From positions 62,001 to 126,000 of the forward strand of contig NZ_CADFDB010000005.1 of NCBI RefSeq assembly GCF_902832845.1: a DNA stretch of 64,000 nt, in the 5' to 3' direction. This DNA is from Burkholderia metallica. Lineage in GTDB: Bacteria > Pseudomonadota > Gammaproteobacteria > Burkholderiales > Burkholderiaceae. The notes under the pieces are model-generated. The model did no database searches, had not been told where the DNA came from, and saw only the letters and a program-made list of their open reading frames with translations. Shown piece by piece: positions 46,439 through 56,946 of this stretch (position 1 is its first letter; each line of letters begins with the position of its first letter). The position numbers were made by a program, and so were the translations under genes.

Positions 46439-46780
46439 ATGCCTCAACTGGTGGTGCTGCCTCACGTCGAACTGTGCCCGGACGGCGCAGTGATCGACGC
46501 GACGCCCGGCAAGAGTATCTGCGACAACCTGCTCGAACACGGAATCGAGATCGAGCACGCATGCGAGAAGTCGTGCGCATGCACGACGTGCCACGTGGTG
46601 ATCCGCGAGGGCTTCAACGATCTGACGCCGTCCGAGGAGGACGAGGACGATCTGCTGGACAAGGCGTGGGGCCTCGAGCCGACGTCGCGCCTGTCGTGCC
46701 AGGCGATCGTGAAGGAAGATTCGGACCTGGTGGTCGAGATTCCGAAATACTCGATCAACCACGCGAAAGAAAACCACTGA
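46439..46780 (+). CDS. fdx: ISC-type [2Fe-2S] ferredoxin
   Basis: The 113-residue adrenodoxin-type ferredoxin has cluster ligands Cys42, Cys48, Cys51 and Cys87, plus the extra Cys46 typical of isc ferredoxins. It supplies electrons during cluster assembly on IscU. The start codon lies 88 bp after hscA, and iscX follows 19 bp later. Confidence 0.97.
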   Translation: MPQLVVLPHVELCPDGAVIDATPGKSICDNLLEHGIEIEHACEKSCACTTCHVVIREGFNDLTPSEEDEDDLLDKAWGLEPTSRLSCQAIVKEDSDLVVEIPKYSINHAKENH

Positions 46781-46799
46781 CCGGAACCGGAGGCAGGCG

Positions 46800-47009
46800 A
46801 TGAAATGGACCGATTCGCGTGAAATAGCCATTGCGCTGGCGGACAAGCACCCGGACATCGACCCGCAGCGGATCAACTTCGTCGACCTGCGCCAGTGGGT
46901 GCTCGAACTCGACGGCTTCAACGACGATCCGTCGCACTCCGGCGAGAAGATCCTCGAGGCGATCCAGGCCCACTGGATCGACGAATCGGACTTCGACGAC
47001 GAGGACTGA
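46800..47009 (+). CDS. iscX: Fe-S assembly protein IscX
   Basis: The 69-residue acidic protein starts MKWTDSREIAIALADKHPD and ends in Asp/Glu-rich sequence, the known IscX (YfhJ) pattern. It binds iron weakly and modulates IscS activity. It is the last gene of the isc operon and is followed by a strong terminator. Confidence 0.95.
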   Translation: MKWTDSREIAIALADKHPDIDPQRINFVDLRQWVLELDGFNDDPSHSGEKILEAIQAHWIDESDFDDED

Positions 47010-47049
47010 ACACCGGACGCGCCGTTATCGCGCATTCGGGCAGCAATAA

Positions 47050-47085
47050 AAAACGGCTCGTGAGCAAGCGCTCGCGAGCCGTTTT
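47050..47085. terminator. Terminator of the isc operon (bidirectional)
   Basis: AAAACGGCTCG (47050-47060) pairs with CGAGCCGTTTT (47075-47085), and an inner GAGC/GCTC stem extends it. A and T tracts on either side serve the convergent glycine-zipper gene too. Confidence 0.9.
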
Positions 47086-47138
47086 TCATGTTCGGGCCGC
47101 TGCCCGCGCGGATGACGCGGGCAGGGGGTGCCGCACGA

Positions 47139-47876
47139 TCACGCGCCGACCAGCGTCCCGTTCTCGATCCGCACGCGCTGGCCCTGGCCGAACGGCGGCT
47201 GCTGGTTGCGGTACGTGAACGTGCGCGTCGCGCCGCTCTCCATCTGGACCTGCACCTGATAGTCGGTTTCCGCGCGCACCTGTTTTTCGACCTGGTTGCC
47301 AGCGAGGCCGCCACCCAGTGCGCCGATGATCGTCATCGCGGTGCGGCCGTTGCCGTGGCCGAACTGGTTGCCAAGCAGGCCGCCTGCTGCTGCGCCGCCG
47401 ACCGCGCCGATGCCCGAGCTCTGGCCGGCCGTGCGGATCGGCGTGATCGCGACGACCGTACCGCAGCTCTGGCAGTAGGTCTGCGCGGGTACCGACGGCT
47501 GCTGCGCGTATTGCGGCGGCTGCGGCGCCGTGGTGTGACGGCGGTGCGGCGCAGCCGGACGCGGCGCGGGCTTCGGCTCGGCCTGCGCGACGGCGGCCTT
47601 CTCCTTCTGCTGCGCGGCGGCCTGTTCGGCAGCCTGCTGCTGGGCCTGCGCGGCGAGTGCTGCGCTGGCGGCCGCGGCCGTATCGACGGCCGGCTGCGAC
47701 GCGATCAGCGCGGCTTGAGTCTGGCCGCTCTGTGCATTGCTGCTGCTGGCCTTCGGGAAGATGCCGGTGATCGCTGCCGTCGCCGCGAGGCTGGCGACGA
47801 TGACGGCGCCCGCGGCGGTGGCGATCAGCGGGTGGAGGCGTTGCTTTTGCGGCGTGGTCTGATTCTGGTTGTCCAT
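47139..47876 (-). CDS. Glycine-zipper (17-kDa surface antigen type) membrane-anchored protein
   Basis: The 245-residue protein has a short cytoplasmic start and one hydrophobic helix (IATAAGAVIVASLAATAAI, about 19-38). A low-complexity Ala/Gln/Pro region follows. A CQSCG motif (near 145) precedes the glycine-zipper segment GAVGGAAAGGLLGNQFG. The C-terminal strand domain (VQMESGATRTFTYRN) is as in OmpA/SlyB-like envelope proteins. There is no lipobox, so it is probably an anchored periplasmic protein rather than a lipoprotein. GGAGA precedes the ATG at 47876. The exact role is unknown. Confidence 0.8.
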   Translation of the reverse strand: MDNQNQTTPQKQRLHPLIATAAGAVIVASLAATAAITGIFPKASSSNAQSGQTQAALIASQPAVDTAAAASAALAAQAQQQAAEQAAAQQKEKAAVAQAEPKPAPRPAAPHRRHTTAPQPPQYAQQPSVPAQTYCQSCGTVVAITPIRTAGQSSGIGAVGGAAAGGLLGNQFGHGNGRTAMTIIGALGGGLAGNQVEKQVRAETDYQVQVQMESGATRTFTYRNQQPPFGQGQRVRIENGTLVGA

Positions 47877-48222
47877 TTTTTTCTCCGATGTCGATCCGGA
47901 TCGGCACGTCGGCGCCGGGCCGGATCCCACGCTCGGGATCGAGCAGACTTGGCGTTCCTGCGCCGCGTTCTGGTCCCGTGGTCATGCGTGGTGACGCAAC
48001 AGGAGTGTCGTCCAGCGGCACGGAGCGCGTCGTATCAAGGTGTAACGAATTGCAGCGGCGCGCGCGCGTTCACGGCAGGGAAAACCCGGAGAAGGCCGTC
48101 GCGACGGGGAAATGAAACGGGGGAGGATCGAAAGCCGGCGAGCGCCGGCGGGCGGGATTTACGCGTCGTTACAAAGCCGACGCGTGCGCGCCACGGCGGC
48201 GGCGCACACGCGGGCGCGGCGG
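47877..48222. other. 346-bp intergenic region between the glycine-zipper gene and lysS
   Basis: No gene-like frame is seen. A short GCCGGC-GAGC-GCCGGC hairpin (48134-48149) followed on the minus strand by TTTCG could weakly end the lysS transcript. The promoter of the glycine-zipper gene should lie here, but I find no hexamer pair good enough to report. Confidence 0.45.
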
Positions 48223-49749
48223 TCAGTCTTCGCGGCGCAGATGCGGGAACAGCAGCACGTCGCGGATCGTCGGGCTGTCGGTCAGCAGCATCACGAGACG
48301 GTCGATACCGATCCCGCAGCCGCCGGTCGGGGGCATCCCGTATTCGAGCGCGCGGATGTAGTCGGCGTCGAAGAACATCGCTTCCTCGTCACCCGCATCC
48401 TTCTGTTCGACCTGCTTCTTGAAGCGCGCGGCCTGGTCTTCCGGATCGTTCAGCTCCGAGAAGCCGTTCGCGATTTCACGACCGGTCATGAACAGTTCGA
48501 ACCGCTCGGTGATGCCCGGCACCGTATCCGATGCGCGTGCGAGCGGCGACACCTCGACCGGGTAGTCGATGATGAACGTCGGTTCCCACAGCTGCGCTTC
48601 GGCGGTTTCCTCGAACAGCGCGAGCTGCAGCGCGCCGATGCCCGCGTTCAGGAACGCCGGCTGCGACACGTCGACGCCGAAGCGCTTCAGTTCGGTGCGC
48701 AGGAAGGCGTCGTCCGACAGCTGGCCGTCGGTGTAGTCCGGCGCGTACTTCTGGATCGCCTGCGTGATCGTCAGCCGATGGAACGGCTTCGCGAGATCGA
48801 GCTCGCGGCCCTGATACTGGATCGTCGCGGTGCCGAGCGCATCGATCGCCGCCTGGCGGATCAGTTGCTCGGTGAAGTCCATCAGCCAGCGGTAATCGGT
48901 GTACGCGGCGTAGAACTCCATCATCGTGAATTCCGGGTTGTGACGCGGCGACACGCCTTCGTTCCGGAAATTGCGGTTGATTTCGAACACGCGCTCGAAG
49001 CCGCCGACGATCAGGCGCTTCAGGTACAGCTCCGGCGCGATGCGCAGGAACATCTGCATGTCGAGCGCGTTGTGGTGCGTGACGAACGGCTTCGCGGCCG
49101 CGCCGCCCGGGATCGGGTGCAGCATCGGCGTCTCGACTTCCATGAACTCGGCGTTGTCCATGAACTTGCGGATCGACGCGATCGTCTTCGTGCGGGCGCG
49201 GAACGTGTCGCGCGTTTCCGGCGTGACGATCAGGTCGACGTAGCGCTGGCGGTAGCGCATTTCCTGGTCCGACAGCCCGTGGAACTTGTCCGGCAGCGGG
49301 CGCAGCGCCTTCGACAGCAGGCGCAGTTCCTTGCACTGGACCGACAGTTCGCCCTTGTTGGTGCGAAACAGCACGCCGCGCGCGGCGACGATGTCGCCGA
49401 GGTCCCACTTCTTGAATGCGTCGTAGGTTTCCGTGCCGACGTCGTTCGGCGTCACGAAGAACTGGATCTGGCCCGAACCGTCCTGCACCGTCGCGAAGCT
49501 GGCCTTGCCCATCACGCGCTTGAGCATCATGCGGCCGGCCACCGACACCTCGACCGGGTTCGCTTCGAGCGCGGCCTTGTCCGACTCGGCGAATTTCGCC
49601 TGCAGGTCGGCTGCATGGTGCTCGGGGCGGAAATCGTTCGGGTAGGCGACGCCTTGCTCGCGCAGGGCGCGCAGCTTCTCGCGGCGCTCGGCGATGATCT
49701 GGTTTTCGTCCGCGGTGACGGCGGGCTGCGTTTGGGTCGGTTCGGTCAT
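48223..49749 (-). CDS. lysS: Lysyl-tRNA synthetase (class II)
   Basis: The 508-residue enzyme charges tRNA-Lys. It has an N-terminal OB-fold anticodon-binding domain (about 65-150) and a class II catalytic domain. Motif 2 lies around [20 protein letters not shown]. Motif 3 is [23 protein letters not shown]. Length and motifs are standard. It lies 81 bp downstream of prfB, the same linkage as in E. coli and Xanthomonas. Confidence 0.97.
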   Translation of the reverse strand: MTEPTQTQPAVTADENQIIAERREKLRALREQGVAYPNDFRPEHHAADLQAKFAESDKAALEANPVEVSVAGRMMLKRVMGKASFATVQDGSGQIQFFVTPNDVGTETYDAFKKWDLGDIVAARGVLFRTNKGELSVQCKELRLLSKALRPLPDKFHGLSDQEMRYRQRYVDLIVTPETRDTFRARTKTIASIRKFMDNAEFMEVETPMLHPIPGGAAAKPFVTHHNALDMQMFLRIAPELYLKRLIVGGFERVFEINRNFRNEGVSPRHNPEFTMMEFYAAYTDYRWLMDFTEQLIRQAAIDALGTATIQYQGRELDLAKPFHRLTITQAIQKYAPDYTDGQLSDDAFLRTELKRFGVDVSQPAFLNAGIGALQLALFEETAEAQLWEPTFIIDYPVEVSPLARASDTVPGITERFELFMTGREIANGFSELNDPEDQAARFKKQVEQKDAGDEEAMFFDADYIRALEYGMPPTGGCGIGIDRLVMLLTDSPTIRDVLLFPHLRRED

Positions 49750-49830
49750 GATGGTCGGAATTCGGAGTGGTGCGGCAACGCAAACGGGAAGGGCAAGGGG
49801 GCGCGACCCGACAGGATCGCGCCGCGGCGC

Positions 49831-50935
49831 TTACACGCCCTGTTTGAGGCTCGCGCTGATGAAGTCGTCGAGGTCGCCGTCGAGGACGGCGCGCGTGTTG
49901 CTCATTTCGACGTTGGTGCGCAGATCCTTCACGCGGCTCTGGTCGAGCACGTACGAACGGATCTGGTGGCCCCAGCCCACATCGGTCTTGCTCGATTCGA
50001 GCTTGTCCTGTTCGGCCTGGCGCTTGCGCATCTCGACTTCGTACAGGCGCGACTTCAGCATCGCCATCGCTTCGGCACGGTTGCGGTGCTGCGAGCGGTC
50101 GTTCTGGCACTGCACGACGATACCGGTCGGCATGTGCGTGATCCGCACCGCGGAGTCGGTCTTGTTGATGTGCTGCCCGCCCGCGCCCGATGCGCGGTAC
50201 GTGTCGATGCGCAGGTCGGCCGGGTTGATCTCGACTTCGATCGAGTCGTCGATTTCCGGATAGACGAACACCGACGAGAACGACGTGTGGCGGCCGCCCG
50301 ACGAGTCGAACGGCGACTTGCGCACGAGGCGGTGGATGCCCGTTTCGGTGCGCAGGAAGCCGTATGCGTATTCGCCCGTCACCTTGACCGTCGCGTTCTT
50401 GATGCCAGCGACGTCGCCGTCGGACTCTTCGAGCACTTCGGCCTTGAAGCCCTTGCGCTCGCAGTAGCGCAGGTACTGGCGCAGCAGCATCGACGCCCAG
50501 TCGCACGCTTCGGTGCCGCCGGCGCCGGCCTGGATGTCGATGAAGCAGTTGTTCGGGTCGGCCGGGTTCGAGAACATCCGGCGGAACTCGATGTCGCCGA
50601 CGCGTGCCTCGAGCTTCGCGGCGTCTTCTTCCGACGCGACGAGCGTATCTTCGTCGCCTTCCTCGCGGGCCAGCTCGAACAGGTCGAGCGCGTCGCGCAG
50701 GTCGTTATCGAGCGCGGTGAGCGTCATGACGACGCCTTCGAGCAGCTTCTTCTCGCGACCGAGTGCCTGGGCGTTCTTCGAATCGTTCCAGACGTTCGGG
50801 TCTTCGAGTTCCTTGTTGACTTCGATCAGACGCGCAGCTTTGGCGTCGTAGTCAAAGATACCCCCGAAGCTCGCCCGCGCGGTTGCGCAGGTCGAGCAGG
50901 GAGCTTTCGATCGCGTTGAGACGTTCCGCTTCCAT
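49831..50935 (-). CDS. prfB: Peptide chain release factor 2 with programmed +1 frameshift
   Basis: The gene is read in two frames. The first starts at ATG 50935 ([11 protein letters not shown]...) and runs 27 codons to an in-frame TGA at 50852-50854. The second continues in the +1 frame with [12 protein letters not shown] to the stop at 49831, giving a protein of about 367 residues. The shift site is CTT-TGA-C preceded by a CGGGGG Shine-Dalgarno-like stretch, the classical RF2 autoregulation signal. Codon recognition motif SPF and peptidyl-hydrolase motif GGQ ([10 protein letters not shown]) are intact, so this is not a pseudogene. Confidence 0.97.
50852..50870 (-). promoter_or_regulatory. 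RF2 programmed frameshift signal
   Basis: On the minus strand CTTCGGGGGTATCTTTGAC contains the internal SD-like CGGGGG, the slippery CTT and the in-frame TGA. Low RF2 levels favour the +1 shift and so restore RF2. Confidence 0.93.
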
Positions 50936-51087
50936 GATCGCTCGCTATTCTTGCTTCGTAAAAAAGCGGAATTATAGCCGATCGGCAGGGTTGCCCGGTG
51001 ACGCAAACCGTGCCTGCCCGCACGCGGCGGCGGCGTCCGGCGCGGTGCGCATGCGTCGGCGGGCGTCGCGGGCCCGGCGGCCCGCGT

Positions 51088-52785
51088 TCAGCCGGCCGCG
51101 TGTTCGACGATCAGCTGGACGCGCGTGACGCCGTTCCACGTGTCCGCGACGAGGCGGTACGCGACCAGCGCGCTGTCCGGCAGCGGCTCCGTGTGGTTGA
51201 ACCAGATCGCGTTGAAGCGCTGGCGGCCGCGTGCCAGTTGCAGCTTCAGGTGTTTTTCCTTCACGAGCGATTGCGACACGACGTCGAATTCGCCGGAGAA
51301 AAGCGGGGCCGGAAAACCTTGCCCCCAGACCGCTTCGTCGAGCAGCCCGACGAACTGCGGCGTGAAGTACGCGTCCTCGAGTTCGCCGTCGGTCTCGATC
51401 ACGCGGGCGAGCGCGTCGTCGGACAGCCATTCGCGCGCAACGGCCTCGAACGCGGCGGCGAAGCGCGGCACGTTTTCGGTGTCGAGCGTGAGGCCGGCCG
51501 CCATCGCGTGGCCGCCGAACGCGACGATCAGGTCCGGTTCGCGTTTCGACACGAGGTCGAGCGCGTCGCGCAGGTGGAAGCCGGGAATCGAGCGGCCCGA
51601 CCCTTTGACCCGCTTGCCTTCGTCGTCCGCGTGCGCGAACGTGAACGACGGGCGGTGGAATTTTTCCTTGAGCCGGCCGGCGACGATGCCGATCACGCCC
51701 TGGTGCCACTCGGGGTTGAAGAGGGTGATCGTGCACGCGTCGGCCGGATCGACGTCGGCGAGATCGGCGAGCGCCTGCTGCTGCATGCCCGCCTCGATCT
51801 CGCGGCGCTCGCGGTTCATCACGTCGAGCTGCTGCGCGAGATCCCAGGCGCGGCCGATGTCGTCGGTGATCAGGCACTCGATGCCGAGCGACATGTCGGA
51901 CAGCCGCCCGGCGGCGTTCAGGCGCGGGCCGAGGCCGAAGCCGAGGTCGAAGCCCGACGCGGTGCGCGCTTCGCGCGCGGCGGCGCGGAACAGCGCGGCG
52001 ATGCCGGGCTGCATGCGGCCGTTGCGGATGCGCTGCAGCCCCTGCGCGACGAGCACGCGGTTGTTGCCGTCGAGCCGCACGACGTCGGCGACGGTGCCGA
52101 GCGCGACGAGGTCGAGCAGGCCGTCGAGGCGCGGCTCGGCTTCCTTGCTCGCGAACGCGCCGCGACGGCGCAGCTCGGCGCGCAGCGCGAGCAGCACGTA
52201 GAACATCACGCCGACGCCAGCGAGGTGCTTGCTCGGGAACGCGCAGCCGGGCTGGTTCGGGTTGACGATCGCGCGCGCGGCGGGCAGTGCGTCGCCGGGC
52301 AGGTGGTGGTCGGTCACGAGCACGTCGATGCCGCGTGCGTTCGCGGCTTCGACGCCCGCGACGCTCGCGATCCCGTTGTCGACGGTGATCAGCAGGTCGG
52401 GCTTGCGCGCGGCGGCGAGTTCGACGATTTCGGGCGTGAGGCCGTAGCCGTATTCGAAGCGGTTCGGCACCAGGTAATCGATCTGCGCGCCGAACATCCG
52501 CAGGCCGCGCACCGCGACCGCGCATGCGGTCGCGCCGTCGCAGTCGTAGTCGGCGACGACCAGCAGGCGCCGCTTGTCGGCGATTGCGTCGGCGAGCAGC
52601 GACGCCGCGTCGGCGCAGCCTTTCAGCTCGGTGGGCGGCACGAGCCGCGCGAGCGCGGTCTCGATGTCGGCGGGGGACTGCACGCCGCGCGACGCGTACA
52701 GGCGCGCGAGGACGGGGTGCAGACCGTGGCGCGCGAGCGCTTCTGCGTCGGCGGGCGCGACGGGGCGGGTAACGATCCGGGTCAT
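51088..52785 (-). CDS. recJ: Single-stranded-DNA-specific exonuclease RecJ
   Basis: The 565-residue 5'-3' exonuclease has the DHH-family motifs VVADYDCDGATAC and VTDHHLPGD. DHHA1 (GGHAMAAGLTL) and OB-like domains follow. It acts in RecF-pathway recombination, base-excision and mismatch repair. The start 52785 (MTRIVTRPVAPA) matches the family. It sits 14 bp after the RpfE-like gene and about 150 bp before prfB. Confidence 0.96.
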   Translation of the reverse strand: MTRIVTRPVAPADAEALARHGLHPVLARLYASRGVQSPADIETALARLVPPTELKGCADAASLLADAIADKRRLLVVADYDCDGATACAVAVRGLRMFGAQIDYLVPNRFEYGYGLTPEIVELAAARKPDLLITVDNGIASVAGVEAANARGIDVLVTDHHLPGDALPAARAIVNPNQPGCAFPSKHLAGVGVMFYVLLALRAELRRRGAFASKEAEPRLDGLLDLVALGTVADVVRLDGNNRVLVAQGLQRIRNGRMQPGIAALFRAAAREARTASGFDLGFGLGPRLNAAGRLSDMSLGIECLITDDIGRAWDLAQQLDVMNRERREIEAGMQQQALADLADVDPADACTITLFNPEWHQGVIGIVAGRLKEKFHRPSFTFAHADDEGKRVKGSGRSIPGFHLRDALDLVSKREPDLIVAFGGHAMAAGLTLDTENVPRFAAAFEAVAREWLSDDALARVIETDGELEDAYFTPQFVGLLDEAVWGQGFPAPLFSGEFDVVSQSLVKEKHLKLQLARGRQRFNAIWFNHTEPLPDSALVAYRLVADTWNGVTRVQLIVEHAAG

Positions 52786-52799
52786 ACGGGGTCTGCTGG

Positions 52800-53864
52800 T
52801 TATTCGAACAGGGAGGCCAGCGCACGGCGGCGCCAGAACTTGCGCAGGTCGCCGCGCGTCGCGTGCAGCGTCACGGAGCTCGTGTCGCCGCACAGCGTGA
52901 AGTCGACGCTCGCGAGCTCGCCGTTGCGCAACGCGGCGAGGGCCGGCGCGAACCAGTCGCGCTCGAGTGCGGCGAGCCCGTCGTGCCAGCGCGCCCAGTC
53001 CTGCTCGATGAACGGAGTGGTCAGCGCCGGCAGTTCGACGAGCGTCGCGCCGTCGCCGGCGGCGAGCGCGCCGAACGCGGCCGGCGGCGCACCGGTGTCG
53101 GCCTGCGCGGCGCGCGCGAGGCCGAGCGCGGCCGGCGAAGTGGACAGCACGCGCGCGAACGGCTTGCCGACCGGCTTCAGCGTGCCCTGTGCGTGGAACC
53201 AGATCGAATTGACGGCCGGCAGCCCGCGCGCTTCGCGGGCTTCGTTGACCGGATGCTGGAACCACGCCATCTGCACTTCGTTCTGCAGCTTCATCCACAT
53301 CCGCGAGCGCTCGCCCGTATGCGCTTCGTGCGGCAGCCAGATTTCGATGTTGCGGCCGCTCGCGCGCAGCGGCGCGGCGCCGGCCAGCCGGGCGAGCTGC
53401 TCGCTCGACAGGTACCAGCGCGACGGGTGCGGCGCCTCGAGCCGCACGCCCAGCTCCTCGATCAGCGGCCGCGCGATGGCGAGCAGCGCGGCGGCGTCGC
53501 CGTCGTCGAGCGCGAGGGCGGCCGGATCGACGAGCACCAGGTGATCGTGTGCGATTTCGACGTGCACGGGCTCGACGCACGCCCACGCGTGCGTGCCGGG
53601 GGCGCCGCCGTCGGCCAGCAGCATGTAGGGCGCGAGCGGCGCCTCGTCGGCGGCGTTGCCCTGGGTCGCGCCGAACTGGCGGGCCAGCCAGCGTTCGTGC
53701 GGCAGCGTGCGCTGGAAGTCCTCGCCGGCCACGCGCTCGACGAGGCTGGCGCGGGCGAGCAACTTTTCGAGCGCGGGGCTGTCCAGCGTGTGCAGGGACG
53801 AGGCCGCATCGGCCGCCGACGGCAGCGCGAACGGAACGAGAAAATGGAGGCGTCGGTCGTGCAT
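52800..53864 (-). CDS. RpfE-like protein of unknown function
   Basis: The 354-residue soluble protein resembles the RpfE family, first named from the Xanthomonas rpf cluster where the gene also sits beside recJ, prfB and lysS. No catalytic motif is evident. Some of this family are labelled as phosphoglycerate-mutase-like by automated annotation, but the metal-binding motifs of that superfamily are not visible. Conserved-looking blocks include RSRMWMKLQNEVQMAWFQHP and NSIWFHAQGTL. A second in-frame ATG at 53876 is possible. recJ follows 14 bp later, so they are cotranscribed. Confidence 0.75.
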   Translation of the reverse strand: MHDRRLHFLVPFALPSAADAASSLHTLDSPALEKLLARASLVERVAGEDFQRTLPHERWLARQFGATQGNAADEAPLAPYMLLADGGAPGTHAWACVEPVHVEIAHDHLVLVDPAALALDDGDAAALLAIARPLIEELGVRLEAPHPSRWYLSSEQLARLAGAAPLRASGRNIEIWLPHEAHTGERSRMWMKLQNEVQMAWFQHPVNEAREARGLPAVNSIWFHAQGTLKPVGKPFARVLSTSPAALGLARAAQADTGAPPAAFGALAAGDGATLVELPALTTPFIEQDWARWHDGLAALERDWFAPALAALRNGELASVDFTLCGDTSSVTLHATRGDLRKFWRRRALASLFE

Positions 53865-54026
53865 GATGGTGCGCATTGTATGGCAAACTGCGCGCGTGAT
53901 CGGGCCGGCTGACGGCCCGTTCGCGTCCGGCGGCCGTTTTTCGACCGTGCCCGGGCCGGTGGTCGCCACCGGGCGGCGGTCCGGCCGCGGGGCGCCTCCC
54001 CGCCGTAACCAGCAGAAAGGATTCGC

Positions 54027-55272
<1,246 letters not shown>

Positions 55273-55280
<8 letters not shown>

Positions 55281-56031
55281 CCGCGCGACCGCATTCGCGG
55301 ACTCACGACAACACAACAGACAGGATTCGGCAGGTATGCAGGAATACGTGCTTCAGGCGCGCGGGATCACGAAGGCGTTCGTGCAGGGCGGCTTCAACGT
55401 GCAGGTGCTCAACAACACCGAGCTGACGGTGCGGCGCGGCGAGAAGCTCGCGGTCGTCGGCGCGTCGGGTTCAGGCAAGAGCACGCTGCTGCACGTGCTC
55501 GGCGGACTCGACGAGCCGAGCGCGGGCGAGGTGTCGCTGCTCGGCAAGCCGTTCACACAACTCGCCGAGCGCGAGCGCAACGAATTGCGCAACCGCGCGC
55601 TCGGCTTCGTCTACCAGTTCCATCACCTGCTGCCCGAGTTCACCGCGCTCGACAACGTCGCGATGCCGCTGCGCATCCGCCGGATGACGACCGAGGACGC
55701 CCGCGAGCAGGCACAGGCGATGCTCGAGCGCGTCGGGCTCGGCCCGCGTGCGAAGCACCGGCCGGGCGAACTGTCGGGCGGTGAACGCCAGCGTGTCGCG
55801 ATCGCGCGCGCGCTGGTCACGAAGCCCGCCTGCGTGCTCGCGGACGAGCCGACCGGCAACCTCGACGGCACGACGGCCGACACGGTGTTCAACCTGATGC
55901 TCGAGTTGTCCGAGACGCTCGAGACGAGTTTCGTGATCGTCACGCACGATCCCGATCTCGCCGCGCGCTGCGACCGCATCATGCGGCTGCGCGACGGCGT
56001 GCTGCACGAGGAGCCGGCGCTGCCGGTGTAA
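55273..56031 (+). CDS. lolD: Lipoprotein-releasing ABC transporter ATPase LolD
   Basis: The 252-residue ATPase has Walker [13 protein letters not shown], the LolD-specific region [18 protein letters not shown], signature motif [10 protein letters not shown] and Walker [15 protein letters not shown]. The ATG at 55273 overlaps the end of lolC and has GGAGG nine bases upstream. A second start at 55336 ([10 protein letters not shown]) would match the shorter E. coli protein and has a weaker ribosome binding site. I favour the overlap start. Confidence 0.95.
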
Positions 56032-56100
56032 AAGGGAAGCGAACGCGCGGCCTGTTGCCGGCTTCGTGCCGGCACGGCGCCGGCGCGCAGGATTGCCGCC

Positions 56101-56889
56101 ATGTGGATCGACACGCACTGCCATCTCGATGCCGCCGAGTTCGACGCGGACCGCGACGACGTCGCGCGCGCGGCGCGTGCGGCCGGCGTGTCGCGCATCG
56201 TGATCCCGAGCGTCGGGCGCGACAACTTCACGACGGTGCGCGAGCTCGCGCACCGCACGCCGGGCGCGGTCTATGCGCTCGGCATCCATCCGATGTTCAC
56301 GCCGCGCGCACGCGACGAGGATCTCGACCTGCTGCGCATGGAGATCGAGGCGAGCGTCGACGATCCGCGCTTCGTCGCGATCGGCGAGATCGGCCTCGAC
56401 TATTTCGTGCCGGGGCTCGACGAAGCGCGGCAGCAGTTCTTCTACCAGGGGCAGCTCAAGCTCGCGCGTGAATTCGATTTGCCCGTGCTGTGCCACGTGC
56501 GCAAGTCGCAGGATCGCGTGCTCGCGGGCCTGCGCCGCTTCGGCGTGCGGCGCGGCATCGCGCACGCGTTCAACGGCAGTTTTCAGCAGGCCGAAGCATA
56601 TCTCGCGCAAGGGCTGCATCTCGGCTTCGGCGGCAACGTGACCTTTGCGCGCGCGCTGCAGATCCGCCGTCTTGCCACGGAGCTGCCGCTCGATGCGCTC
56701 GTCGTCGAGACGGATGCGCCCGACATCGCGCCCGAATGGGCATACAAAACCCGCAACACGCCGGACCAGGTGCCGCGCATCGGCGAGGTGCTCGCCGAAC
56801 TGCGCGGGCTCGACGCCGACGCGGTGTCCCTATGCACTTCGGCTAACGCGCTCGCCGCGCTGCCGCGACTCGCCCTTTCATCCGCATAA
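56101..56889 (+). CDS. tatD: TatD family metal-dependent deoxyribonuclease
   Basis: The 262-residue TIM-barrel hydrolase opens with the metal ligands MWIDTHCHLDAAEFD. It also has AIGEIGLDYF, CHVRKSQDRVL and ETDAPDIAP motifs, and the carboxylates and histidines expected for two divalent ions are all present. TatD proteins are 3'-5' exonucleases implicated in DNA repair and fragmentation. It lies between lolD and comEC on the same strand. Confidence 0.93.
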   Translation: MWIDTHCHLDAAEFDADRDDVARAARAAGVSRIVIPSVGRDNFTTVRELAHRTPGAVYALGIHPMFTPRARDEDLDLLRMEIEASVDDPRFVAIGEIGLDYFVPGLDEARQQFFYQGQLKLAREFDLPVLCHVRKSQDRVLAGLRRFGVRRGIAHAFNGSFQQAEAYLAQGLHLGFGGNVTFARALQIRRLATELPLDALVVETDAPDIAPEWAYKTRNTPDQVPRIGEVLAELRGLDADAVSLCTSANALAALPRLALSSA

Positions 56890-56946
56890 TCGTTGCCGGA
56901 AGGCGCCGCGTCTGAAATCGCGGCGCCGGGTCGACGAGGAGGGGCG

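Noticed and set aside
50852-50935. Apparent frameshift mutation or pseudogene at the start of prfB
   Set aside because: The in-frame TGA lies in the classical RF2 programmed frameshift context and the rest of the gene is intact.
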